Assembly: GCF_004519405.1 (NCBI RefSeq)
Contig: NZ_SGWI01000002.1
Location: 1 to 64,000 of the forward strand
Origin: Pseudomonas sp. BCA17
GTDB lineage: Bacteria > Pseudomonadota > Gammaproteobacteria > Pseudomonadales > Pseudomonadaceae
Length of the DNA: 64,000 nucleotides
Reading direction: 5' to 3'
Part shown: positions 46,570 through 54,506 of the stretch, piece by piece
Position numbering within the stretch: position 1 is the stretch's first letter
Layout: each line of letters begins with the position of its first letter
Program-made: the position numbers and the translations under genes
The notes under the pieces: model-generated
Database searches by the model: none
What the model was told of the DNA's origin: nothing
The model's input: the letters and a program-made list of their open reading frames with translations, nothing else

Positions 46570-48714
46570 TTAGGAAATTTCACGTCTGAACGGCGGTAAG
46601 GCATTCAGAATAGCCTTGCCGTAGCGCTGGGTGACCAGACGACGGTCAAGCAACGTGATGGTGCCCCGGTCCTGTTCCGTGCGCAGCAAGCGCCCGCAGG
46701 CCTGCACCAGTTTGAGGGAAGCGTCCGGCACCGAAATCTCCATGAACGGGTTGCCGCCCCGGGCTTCGATCCATTCGGCCAGCGCAGCTTCAACCGGATC
46801 ATCCGGCACCGAGAACGGGATCTTGGCGATCACCACGTGTTCGCAGTAGGCGCCGGGCAAGTCCACACCTTCGGCGAAACTGGCCAGGCCGAACAGCACG
46901 CTGGAATCGCCGCCATCGACCCGTGCCTTATGTTTGTTCAGGGTTTCCTGCTTGGACAGGTTGCCCTGGATAAATACCTGCTTGCGCCAGTCGCGGTCGA
47001 GGCCGTCGAACACGTCCTGCATCTGCTTACGCGAGGAGAACAGCACCAGGGTGCCCCGTGAACCTTCTACCAGTTCCGGCAGGTCACGGATGATCGCGGC
47101 CGTATGCGCCGCCGCATCCCGTGGGTCAGCCTTGAGGTCAGGCACCCGCAGCACACCCGCGTCGGCGTGATGGAACGGGCTCGGCACCACTGCCGTGACG
47201 GCTTTTTTCGGCAGGCCGGCACGCATGCGGAAGCGGTCGAAGGTACCCAGGGCGGTCAGCGTGGCCGACGTCACCAGGCAGCCGTAGGCCACGTTCCACA
47301 GGTTGCGCCGCAGCATTTCGGCGGCCAGGATGGGGCTTGCGTTGACTTCGATATCGAACAAAGCGCCGCTCTCCGACAACGTCAGCCAACGGGCCATGGG
47401 CGGGTTGTCTTCCGGGTCTTCGACGGTAAAGGCGGTCCACAACTCCCAGTTGCCCTGGGACCGGGACAACAGGCTGCCAAACAGTGGGTACCATTCTTCG
47501 GCCTGGTTGCTGGCGATACCGATGTTGACTTCGCCGTCCATACCCTCCTTGAGCAAATCGGTCAGACGGGTGAACAGGTCTGTCAGGCGTGAGAAGCCCT
47601 TCTTCAGTTCGATGCCCATTTCGCGCATATGCTCGGGAACCAACCCGCCGACAAAACGATGGCGTGGCCGCTCACGACCTTCCACGTCTTCGCCGGGCTT
47701 GAAGTCGGCGACCTGTTCACAGGCGCTGAACATGAACTGCTGCTGGGTCTTGATCTCCCGCGCCAGCTCCGGCACCTGTTCGATCAACTTGCCCAGGTCG
47801 CCCGGCAACGGGTGCTGGGCCAGCAACTTGGTGAGGTTCTTGGCAGTGGTTTCCAGCCAATCGGCGGTGGAGCGCAGGCGCGTGTAATGGGCGAAGTGGC
47901 CGATGGCCTTGTCCGGCAGGTGGTGGCCTTCGTCAAAAACGTAGAGGGTATCCCGTGGGTCCGGCAGCACGGCGCCACCGCCCAAAGCCAGGTCGGCCAG
48001 GACCATGTCGTGGTTGGTAACGATCACATCGACCTTGCCCATGCCTTCGCGGGCCTTGTAGAAGGCGCACTGGCCGAAGTTGGGGCAATGGCGGTTGGTG
48101 CACTGGCTGTGGTCGGTGGTCAGGCGCGCCCAGTCGGAATCTTCCAGAGCGGTGGGCCAGCTGTCGCGGTCGCCGTCCCATTTATTACCGGCCAGTTTCT
48201 CGATCATGCTGGTGAACAGCTTCTGGCTGGCTTCATCGACTTCGATCTTGAAGCCTTCTTCTTCAAACAGTTGCGCGGTAGCGGTTTGTGCGTGACCTTC
48301 CTGCAATAACACGTCGAGCTTGGACAGGCACATGTAGCGGCCACGCCCCTTGGCCAAGGCGAAGGTGAAGCTCAGGCCGCTGTTGCGCATCAGGTCGGGC
48401 AGGTCTTTGTAGACGATCTGCTCCTGCAGGGCGACGGTCGCGGTGGCGATCACCAGGCGCTTGCCGGCGGCCTTGGCCGTGGGGATCGCCGCCAGGCTGT
48501 AGGCCACGGTCTTGCCGGTACCGGTGCCGGCCTCGACGGCCACGACCGCAGGCTCACCCTCGCGGCGACCTTCGTCGTCGGTGTCGATATCCCCGAGGAC
48601 CTTGGCCACTTCGGCGATCATCAGGCGCTGCCCGTACCGCGGTTTCAAGCTCTTGGCTTCGAGAAAACGCGAATAGGCGCCCTGGATCGTGGTTTTGAGT
48701 TCAGTGCTGATCAT
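46570..48714 (-). CDS. dinG: ATP-dependent DNA helicase DinG
   Basis: XPD-like 5'-3' helicase of 714 residues that unwinds DNA and R-loops. Walker A is EAGTGTGKTVAYS (~56), the iron-sulfur cluster cysteines lie in RYMCLSKLD and CTNRHCPNFGQC, and motif II reads VFDEGHHLPD (DEGH instead of DEAH). C-terminal motifs VLFSSRKQM, SFAEGVDLPG and QACGRLLRTEQDRG are intact. It is alone on its strand. The gap on the far side leads to a divergent membrane-protein gene. Confidence 0.95.
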   Translation of the reverse strand: MISTELKTTIQGAYSRFLEAKSLKPRYGQRLMIAEVAKVLGDIDTDDEGRREGEPAVVAVEAGTGTGKTVAYSLAAIPTAKAAGKRLVIATATVALQEQIVYKDLPDLMRNSGLSFTFALAKGRGRYMCLSKLDVLLQEGHAQTATAQLFEEEGFKIEVDEASQKLFTSMIEKLAGNKWDGDRDSWPTALEDSDWARLTTDHSQCTNRHCPNFGQCAFYKAREGMGKVDVIVTNHDMVLADLALGGGAVLPDPRDTLYVFDEGHHLPDKAIGHFAHYTRLRSTADWLETTAKNLTKLLAQHPLPGDLGKLIEQVPELAREIKTQQQFMFSACEQVADFKPGEDVEGRERPRHRFVGGLVPEHMREMGIELKKGFSRLTDLFTRLTDLLKEGMDGEVNIGIASNQAEEWYPLFGSLLSRSQGNWELWTAFTVEDPEDNPPMARWLTLSESGALFDIEVNASPILAAEMLRRNLWNVAYGCLVTSATLTALGTFDRFRMRAGLPKKAVTAVVPSPFHHADAGVLRVPDLKADPRDAAAHTAAIIRDLPELVEGSRGTLVLFSSRKQMQDVFDGLDRDWRKQVFIQGNLSKQETLNKHKARVDGGDSSVLFGLASFAEGVDLPGAYCEHVVIAKIPFSVPDDPVEAALAEWIEARGGNPFMEISVPDASLKLVQACGRLLRTEQDRGTITLLDRRLVTQRYGKAILNALPPFRREIS

Positions 48715-48813
48715 GAATAGTCGGGCGCAAAAAACGCTGGATAAATTTTCAGTGGTTCGGTTCGGCCGCTATCATACCCCGCTAATTAATCCCGCGCAGA
48801 ACGGAGTACCACA

Positions 48814-49281
48814 ATGACCGTATTCAGCCTCACCTATACCCTGCATGTACTGGCCGCCCTGATCTGGGTCGGCGGCATGTTTTTCGCCTGGATGATCCTG
48901 CGCCCCGCCGCCATGGCGGCACTTGAGGGCCCCGCCCGGCTCAAGCTGTGGGCAAATGTGTTTCAACGTTTTTTTGTGTGGGTGTGGGTAGCGGTGCTGA
49001 TTTTGCCGATCAGCGGTGTCGGCCTGCTGCAACTGCGCTTCAGTGGTTTTGAGACGGCGCCGCGTTATGTGCAGGTAATGATGGGGCTGTACCTGGTGAT
49101 GACGGCACTGTTCATCCGCATTCAGGCGTTGAAGTTCCCGGCATTGCGCGCGGCGGTGGGCGCTGAGGACTGGCCGGCGGGCGCAGCGGTTCTGGGGCAG
49201 ATCCGCAGGCTGGTGGGCATCAACCTGATAGTGGGGTTGGTGGTGGTGGCGATTGCTTCGGCCCGGCCGATGTTCCAGTGA
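48814..49281 (+). CDS. CopD-like membrane protein
   Basis: A 155-residue inner-membrane protein with four predicted helices. It begins LTYTLHVLAALIWVGGMFFA, with a conserved His in helix 1 and Trp-x-Gly-Gly after it, which matches the CopD/HemJ-like family. In CopD the fold is linked to copper passage, but this short form is uncharacterised. It is divergent from dinG. The downstream 49282-49410 gap holds REP-like repeats (gcgcgggg/ccgcgctc) and no gene. Confidence 0.75.
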   Translation: MTVFSLTYTLHVLAALIWVGGMFFAWMILRPAAMAALEGPARLKLWANVFQRFFVWVWVAVLILPISGVGLLQLRFSGFETAPRYVQVMMGLYLVMTALFIRIQALKFPALRAAVGAEDWPAGAAVLGQIRRLVGINLIVGLVVVAIASARPMFQ

Positions 49282-49410
49282 GCAGGCTTGCTCCACGCGG
49301 GGATGCCTGGCGGCCCCAAACCCAGGCACCTCGAGCGTACTGAAACACCGCGGCGTCTGTGTTGGAGCGACTTCGCCACCCAGCGCGGGGCAACCGCGCT
49401 CACTACACCG

Positions 49411-50169
49411 TTACAGGCGTTGGATGGTCACAGAACCGGCCGGCCCAGCCGGCCCCGGTTGGCCTTCCAAGCCTGGACGGCCCTTCTCGCCGCCTTCGGC
49501 GCGGTACACCAGGCAGCCTTTGGATTGCCCGCCTTTGCCGGGTTTGCCTGCCGTACCGGCCGCACCGCCCGCCCCGCCATCCACCCAGACCTTGATCTGT
49601 TCCGCCGGGTAGCTTTGCGGCAGCTCAACACGCACCTGCGCACCCGCCGCACCCGGCAGGCCGTCGCCACCGTTATCACCATTGGCTCCACGCCCGGCCG
49701 AACCCCAAGTGCAACCCGGATCCACGCCGTTGGCGCCATCCAGGCCGACATAGCCCTGGGCTCCGGCGCCACCACGGGCATCCACCGACAACTCGTCGGC
49801 GGTCAAGGCATTGATGCGCAAGGTCAGGTCACGCCCCGCCTTGGCAGGACGCTCATGGGTGCCGGGGGCACCACGGGACGTGATCTGGCTGCCATGCTCC
49901 AGTTGCGCATGGCGCACCTGCAATTGCAGCCCGGTGCTTCCCGGTGCGATAGCGATACGCGCGTCACGTCCCAGATGCAGCTCATCCACGGAGACCTGGC
50001 TGATAGTGGCCGGAATCAACAGCGTGCCGTAGTCCGCCACATCCAGGCGTTCCAGCTGTAAAACGCTGGTGCTGCTGGGCAAACGCATCAATGAATTGGT
50101 TTCGACGCTGACGCTCTGGGCCAGAGCAATGGGGCTGGCCAACAGGGCCAACAGAAAAACCTTACGCAT
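49411..50169 (-). CDS. Secreted protein with collagen-like Gly-rich region
   Basis: A 252-residue precursor. The signal peptide MRKVFLLALLASPIALAQ leads to a beta-rich region (about 20-120) and then a Gly-rich half with collagen-like G-x-y segments: GLDGANGV, GANGDNGGDGLPGAAG, GGAGGAAGTAGKPGKGG and GRPGLEGQPGPAGPAG, interrupted by VELPQSYPAEQIKVWVDG. The two Cys (GCTW, KGCLV) could pair. Function unknown; adhesin or extracellular matrix roles are typical for such proteins. The ATG at 50169 gives the signal peptide. Confidence 0.75.
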   Translation of the reverse strand: MRKVFLLALLASPIALAQSVSVETNSLMRLPSSTSVLQLERLDVADYGTLLIPATISQVSVDELHLGRDARIAIAPGSTGLQLQVRHAQLEHGSQITSRGAPGTHERPAKAGRDLTLRINALTADELSVDARGGAGAQGYVGLDGANGVDPGCTWGSAGRGANGDNGGDGLPGAAGAQVRVELPQSYPAEQIKVWVDGGAGGAAGTAGKPGKGGQSKGCLVYRAEGGEKGRPGLEGQPGPAGPAGSVTIQRL

Positions 50170-50310
50170 GAATGGCCTTCTTATTTTGTGCATGGACGCA
50201 CGCACAGTAACGACTTCCACAGGCGATACGCCAGTGAAGGATAAAAAAAGCCGTGATTTCGGCGAAGATCGCCAGAGAAGCCCCTGTGGTATCCACAGGG
50301 GCAAGGGCCG

Positions 50311-51006
50311 TCAGCGGTTGATCTGGATTTCCACACGACGGTTCAAAGCGCGGCCTTCAGCAGTTTTGTTATCGGCCACCGGATGGCTTTCACCGGCACC
50401 GGTCACCGACACGAAATTGCCGCGAGGCACGCCCTGGCTGATCAGGTACTCAACCACCGAGTGGGCGCGTTTATCCGAGAGTTTCTGGTTGTAGGCGTCT
50501 TTGCCGACGCTGTCGGTATGCCCACTGACGCGCAGTTGCGCACCGGGGGCTTCTTTTTTCAGGCGAGTGGCGATGAGATCGAGCTTGGTTTTGTCCGCAG
50601 CGGTCAGCTTGGCCGAATCGAACTGGAAGTGCACATCACGGATCACGATGGTTTCTTCCTTGACGACGACCACCTCTTCCACCACGGCCGGCTGCGCGAC
50701 AGGTGGGCAACCATTGGCATCGACCTTCACACCTTTAGGTGTTCCCGGGCATTTGTCGCGGCTGTCCGGCACCCCATCGCCATCTTCATCACCGTCGCCG
50801 TGTACCCAGCAATAGGCTCCCGCCATGCCGCCAACCAGCAGCGCACCGTAGCCTGCGTAGGTTGAACTTTGCGTCGCACCGATCGCCGCACCCGTCACAC
50901 CGCCGACGGCGGCACACGTGGGCCAATCGGTCTTCTGCAAGCCTGCGCACCCTGTCAATACTCCGGTTAGCAGAACCAAGGGTAGAGCTGTCCGCATGAT
51001 GCTCAT
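50311..51006 (-). CDS. OmpA-family lipoprotein with thrombospondin type 3 repeat
   Basis: A 231-residue outer-membrane lipoprotein. Lipobox LTGCAG near residue 20, then a glycine-zipper (GGVTGAAIGATQSSTYAGYG), a calcium-binding thrombospondin type 3 motif DGDEDGDGVPDSRDKCPGTP, and a C-terminal OmpA domain (HFQFDSAKLTAADKTKL, VSGHTDSVGKDAYNQKLSDK) that binds peptidoglycan. Like OprF-related proteins it joins outer membrane to cell wall, but it lacks the N-terminal beta-barrel. Normal length for the type. Confidence 0.88.
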   Translation of the reverse strand: MSIMRTALPLVLLTGVLTGCAGLQKTDWPTCAAVGGVTGAAIGATQSSTYAGYGALLVGGMAGAYCWVHGDGDEDGDGVPDSRDKCPGTPKGVKVDANGCPPVAQPAVVEEVVVVKEETIVIRDVHFQFDSAKLTAADKTKLDLIATRLKKEAPGAQLRVSGHTDSVGKDAYNQKLSDKRAHSVVEYLISQGVPRGNFVSVTGAGESHPVADNKTAEGRALNRRVEIQINR

Positions 51007-51196
51007 CTGATTTCTCCTGAGGGGATCGGCGGGGGCCGATGGGTGGAGTAAAGACGGCTCTTTTCATCTGCGCCAGTACGTCGTACCCCCGTATTCATTG
51101 AAGATCACCGCACTTTCAGGGGTTTCAGCCCCCACCCGCTCTAGGCCCGCACGCTCAGCCGCGCTAGTCTCTACAGTCCTGATGTGAGGATCTCTG

Positions 51197-51694
51197 ATGA
51201 CCGCCGGTATTTCTTCCCGTACTCCCCAGCAAGCGTTGGCCGCCCTGCTTGACCTTCATGCTCCAAAACGCCTGTTGCTATTGGGGGCCAGTCAGTTCCC
51301 GGCGCTGGACGCCTTCAAGCAGGCGCATCCTGATACGCAGGTATTCTGCGCCGCTCCAGGGCCATTGCCGGAAGAACTGGCGGCGCAACGGTTTGACCTG
51401 GCCCTGGTGGTTGACTGCCTGGAGCACCTGTCAAAACCGCAAGGCCTGACCTTGCTCGGTGGCATTCGCAACCTCAATGCCAGCCGTATTGCGGTGCTGG
51501 CGGACCTGAGCGTCTGCGGCTGGAAAGAAACCGACTTTTTCTCCCTGGCCCTGCAGGCCAGCGAACGGTTCCAGCGCGACGAGCAGGAACTGATGCTGTT
51601 CACCTATGATCTGCTTGACTATAAACAGGTGCCGGACTGGCTCAACGCCCGCTTCTGGGCCAACCCGGAAAACTTCGGAAAGTACTGGTGGTAA
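51197..51694 (+). CDS. DUF6231-like protein
   Basis: A 165-residue cytoplasmic protein with a Rossmann-like beginning ([16 protein letters not shown]) and a conserved centre [15 protein letters not shown], suggesting a degenerate methyltransferase-like fold. It ends [18 protein letters not shown]. Pseudomonas annotations give it as DUF6231. It heads a short operon with ychJ four bases downstream. Function unknown. Confidence 0.7.
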   Translation: MTAGISSRTPQQALAALLDLHAPKRLLLLGASQFPALDAFKQAHPDTQVFCAAPGPLPEELAAQRFDLALVVDCLEHLSKPQGLTLLGGIRNLNASRIAVLADLSVCGWKETDFFSLALQASERFQRDEQELMLFTYDLLDYKQVPDWLNARFWANPENFGKYWW

Positions 51695-51698
51695 CGTC

Positions 51699-52169
51699 AT
51701 GAGCACATCCATCTGCCCTTGCGGCAGCGGCAACCTTCTGGATGCCTGCTGCGGCCATTATCACGCCGGCCATCCGGCGCCCTGTGCCACTGCGCTGATG
51801 CGCTCGCGCTACAGCGCCTATGTGCTGGGCCTGGTGGACTACCTGGTAGCGACCACCCTGCCTGCGCAACAGGCCGGCCTGGACCGCGCGGCCATCGCCG
51901 CCTGGAGTGCCCAGAGCACCTGGCTGGGCCTCGAAGTGGAAAACTCCGAGGTCTTTGGCGGCCAGCCGGAACACGCCTTCGTGACCTTTACCGCACGCTG
52001 GCATGACAGCAATGGCGAACACAGTCACCGTGAGCAGTCCTCTTTCGTACAGAACGAGGGGCGCTGGTACTTCATCGACCCGACGGTTGAGGTGAAGGCC
52101 GGGCGTAATGATGTATGTTTGTGCGGCAGCGGACAGAAGTTCAAGAAGTGCTGTTCCAGCTACCTCTAA
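51699..52169 (+). CDS. YchJ-family protein with two SEC-C motifs
   Basis: A 156-residue YchJ-family protein. The N-terminal SEC-C-like zinc motif [17 protein letters not shown] is followed by an NTF2-like domain ([30 protein letters not shown]) and a C-terminal SEC-C motif [13 protein letters not shown]. The SEC-C motif is the zinc finger first described at the end of SecA. The ATG at 51699 follows the upstream gene by four bases. Function not established. Confidence 0.88.
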   Translation: MSTSICPCGSGNLLDACCGHYHAGHPAPCATALMRSRYSAYVLGLVDYLVATTLPAQQAGLDRAAIAAWSAQSTWLGLEVENSEVFGGQPEHAFVTFTARWHDSNGEHSHREQSSFVQNEGRWYFIDPTVEVKAGRNDVCLCGSGQKFKKCCSSYL

Positions 52170-52190
52170 TCACCTGACAGGGATAACGCC

Positions 52191-52673
52191 ATGTTTCGGA
52201 TCTGCAGCTTGTTGCTGGCGTTAACCCTGGGTCTCACCGGCTGCGCCTCCTGGTTCGAGGACGACTCACCACCGCCCCACGTAGCCCTGGTAAAAGTCGA
52301 AGTGGTGCGCGCCAAGTTGCTGGAGCAGAAATTCAAACTGTACTTTCGCGTGGATAACCGCGACGACGCCGACCTGACGGTACGCGGCCTGATCTACAAG
52401 GTCAGCCTGGGCGACTTCGTGCTGACCGAAGGCGAGTCCAACGAATGGCTGACGGTACCGCCGCGCAGCCACGGTTTTTTCCGGGTGACGGTGCGCACCA
52501 ACCTCTGGCCACAGATTCGTGATGTGGTGCAAATGTTGAAAAACCCTACCAAGCCCGTGCCCTATCGGCTTGAGGGTGAGCTGAAAACCGGATTATTCAT
52601 CGGTAATGACGTGCAGGTCGCCCACAATGGCGAGATAATCCCCGGCGATTTTATTCCGGAGCGACATCGATGA
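52191..52673 (+). CDS. LEA type 2/WHy-domain lipoprotein
   Basis: A 160-residue envelope protein. Lipobox GLTGC (Cys18) precedes a WHy-type domain of the water-stress LEA14-like family ([20 protein letters not shown] and [21 protein letters not shown]). Such proteins stay periplasmic or membrane-tethered and are thought to be protective. The ribosome site is AGGGATAA. Its stop overlaps the next gene's ATG (ATGA). Confidence 0.8.
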   Translation: MFRICSLLLALTLGLTGCASWFEDDSPPPHVALVKVEVVRAKLLEQKFKLYFRVDNRDDADLTVRGLIYKVSLGDFVLTEGESNEWLTVPPRSHGFFRVTVRTNLWPQIRDVVQMLKNPTKPVPYRLEGELKTGLFIGNDVQVAHNGEIIPGDFIPERHR

Positions 52674-52864
52674 CCCAGCAACCCCATGTCCATGGTCCTG
52701 ACTGCAACCACGATCACCATGATCACGACCACGGCCATGTCCACGGTCCGAACTGCGGCCATGCCCACCAGGAGCCGGTGCGCAACGCCTTGAAGGACGT
52801 TGGTCGGAACGACCCTTGCCCGTGCGGCAGTGCGAAGAAATTCAAGAAGTGCCACGGGGCGTAA
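52670..52864 (+). CDS. Small His-rich SEC-C zinc-binding protein
   Basis: A 64-residue protein. The first 33 residues hold two copies of HVHGPxC (HVHGPDCNH and HVHGPNCGH) joined by a His/Asp run [10 protein letters not shown], a likely metal-binding region. The C-terminal half, [20 protein letters not shown], is a SEC-C zinc motif almost equal to that of SecA. It is coupled by an ATGA overlap to the LEA-like gene. It could be a metal-dependent partner to YchJ in the same operon (inference). Confidence 0.8.
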   Translation: MTQQPHVHGPDCNHDHHDHDHGHVHGPNCGHAHQEPVRNALKDVGRNDPCPCGSAKKFKKCHGA

Positions 52865-52899
52865 GCCACCTGACACCGTTTGAGCAGCACTGAAAACCC

Positions 52900-52994
52900 A
52901 ATGCAGGGGGGTGGCCTGCTCCCGGCTGCGGTACGTCAGCCACCCGATGCGGTGGCTGTCACCCGGTAATCGGGCGCAAGCGCCCTCCTGCATT
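52900..52994. repeat. Inverted repeat after the SEC-C operon
   Basis: Outer arms aatgcagggggg (52900-52912) and ccctcctgcatt (52983-52994) can pair, enclosing further palindromes (cagccaccc/gggtg-type and gggcgc/gcgccc). REP-like in form. No T-run. It separates the operon from the pseudogene scar. Confidence 0.55.
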
Positions 52995-53013
52995 TTCAAT
53001 CGCATTCCCCCAC

Positions 53014-53199
53014 TCAGTATTTGCGTTGAAACTGCAGTTGCACCTCAAGCTCCCCACCCTCGCGATGACTCAAGCTCAACCGCCCCTCATGCGCCCGGGC
53101 AATCGTGTGCGCAATACTCAAACCCAGCCCATACCCGCCAGTCTCGGCATTGCGTGAACCCTCCACGCGGTAGAACGGCTCCTGGGGAATTCCCGGCCC
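53014..53199 (-). pseudogene. C-terminal remnant of a sensor histidine kinase
   Basis: Only the last part of a two-component kinase ATPase domain remains: [17 protein letters not shown], then [19 protein letters not shown], which are the G1, F and G2 boxes of HATPase_c. The N-terminus, HisKA and N box are missing. The usual seven to nine residues between PQE and PFYR (such as ELERVFE) are absent, so there is also a small internal deletion. The stop is normal. Directly next to it, the opposite strand holds another truncated gene. Confidence 0.8.
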
Positions 53200-53203
53200 A
53201 CCG

Positions 53204-53403
53204 ATGATGGTGCTGCACGACATCAACCTCGCCGCACGCTTTGCCGACCCTATCGCCTGCTCCGCCAGGGATGGTTATAGGCCAGTGGCACAGCGGATAA
53301 CGTATGGGACCCGCTGATGTTCGCCGAGGTGTATGGCGTGCAGGCGCATATTGAAAGGTGTTCGCAGCAATCGTTACAGGGAGTGGTGGACAGAGCGGTA
53401 TGA
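53204..53403 (+). pseudogene. C-terminal remnant of an iron/heme-type ABC ATPase
   Basis: In the first frame, [13 protein letters not shown] is the H-loop region of FecE/HmuV-type iron transport ATPases. In a shifted frame about 100 bases on, PLMFAEVYGVQAHIE matches the C-terminal end of the same family (typically ..LREVYGVEA..) and runs to a TGA at 53401-53403. The Walker A, signature and Walker B parts are gone and the two segments are frameshifted, so it is broken. It abuts the truncated kinase on the other strand. Confidence 0.7.
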
Positions 53404-53508
53404 AAAGCTTCTAAGGGTATGCGCAAATGTTTCATTGAGTTTTCGTACGCCGAACATTACCTATACCTACAGGCATCCGCTCAAGCATCACCCACTTTGG
53501 AGAGCTTC

Positions 53509-54153
53509 ATGATCGACCTGTACTACTGGACTACCCCCAACGGTCACAAAGTATCGCTGTTCCTGGAAGAAGCGGGCCTGCCCTACAAGGTGCATCCGAT
53601 CAATATCGGCCAGGGCGAGCAGTTCAAGCCGGATTTCCTGAAGATCGCTCCCAACAACCGCATCCCCGCTATCGTCGATCACAACCCGACCGACGGTGGC
53701 GCGCCGATTTCGCTGTTCGAATCGGGTGCCATCCTGCTGTACCTCGCGGAAAAAACCGGTCAGTTCATTCCCAAAGACCTGCGCGGCCGTCAGGAAACGT
53801 TGCAGTGGTTGTTCTGGCAAATGGGTGGGCTGGGGCCGATGGCTGGGCAGAATCATCATTTCAGCCAGTTCGCAGCGGAGAAAATCCCCTACGCGATCAA
53901 GCGCTATGTGGATGAAACCGCCCGCCTGTATGGCGTGCTGGACCGGCGTCTGGCCGACCGTACTTTTGTGGCGGGAGAGGACTACAGCATCGCCGACATG
54001 GCGATCTACCCGTGGATCGCTTCCTACCAGCGGCAAAGCCAGCGCCTGGAAGATTTCCCCCATGTGCAGCGCTGGTTCAACAGCATCAAGGCGCGGCCCG
54101 CGACGGTCAGGGCCTATGAGCTGGTACAGAAGGTGAACCCGCCCACGGCATGA
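53509..54153 (+). CDS. Glutathione S-transferase, YfcG-like
   Basis: A 214-residue cytoplasmic GST of the Nu class (YfcG/YghU-like). The N-terminal thioredoxin-like domain begins MIDLYYWTTPNGHKVSLFLE, with Thr9/Asn11 in place of the catalytic Ser/Cys, and ESGAILLYLAEKTG binds the glutathione gamma-glutamyl end. The helical domain contains YSIADMAIYPWIASYQ. YfcG enzymes show disulfide-bond reductase activity. The ATG at 53509 is used because the preceding 30 codons are not GST sequence. Confidence 0.9.
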   Translation: MIDLYYWTTPNGHKVSLFLEEAGLPYKVHPINIGQGEQFKPDFLKIAPNNRIPAIVDHNPTDGGAPISLFESGAILLYLAEKTGQFIPKDLRGRQETLQWLFWQMGGLGPMAGQNHHFSQFAAEKIPYAIKRYVDETARLYGVLDRRLADRTFVAGEDYSIADMAIYPWIASYQRQSQRLEDFPHVQRWFNSIKARPATVRAYELVQKVNPPTA

Positions 54154-54290
54154 CTTAAAGCCATACTCGCTCAAAATGTGGGTAGGTACTTACACCCGAC
54201 TGGGGGTGAATCAGTCACAGAGTCATTGACTGAAACCCCTCTACCGCAAGCCAGCCCCCTGCCCTGATGCCAGTCAGTCAAGGCTTTTTG

Positions 54291-54388
54291 GTAGGAGCGA
54301 GCTTGCTCGCGAAAAACTCACAGGCGCCGCGTTCATTCAGACAACACGCGTTATCGTTGAGTTTTTTCGCGAGCAAGCCCGCTCCTAC
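54291..54388. repeat. BIME: two inverted REP elements
   Basis: REP arms of about 30 bases (54291-54320 and 54358-54388) with the core gcgagcaag stand inverted around a 37-base spacer. They differ by one T and one mismatch. The element lies in the 353-bp gap between the GST and quiP; nothing else is evident there. The family core differs from the gggagc-type REP at 28.9 kb. Confidence 0.88.
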
Positions 54389-54506
54389 AGACAACACTGT
54401 GCAAGTTTCAAGATCTCACGCTTTACCAAAACTCCCGCTTGCGTCGTTTCGCCGCGCTCACTAACGTAGCGCCTTTACTGACGCTACCCCCCGCAGGAGC
54501 TTTGCC

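Noticed and set aside
53204-53403. Intact small ABC-related gene
   Set aside because: The two matching segments are in different frames and all ATP-binding motifs are absent, so it is a remnant.
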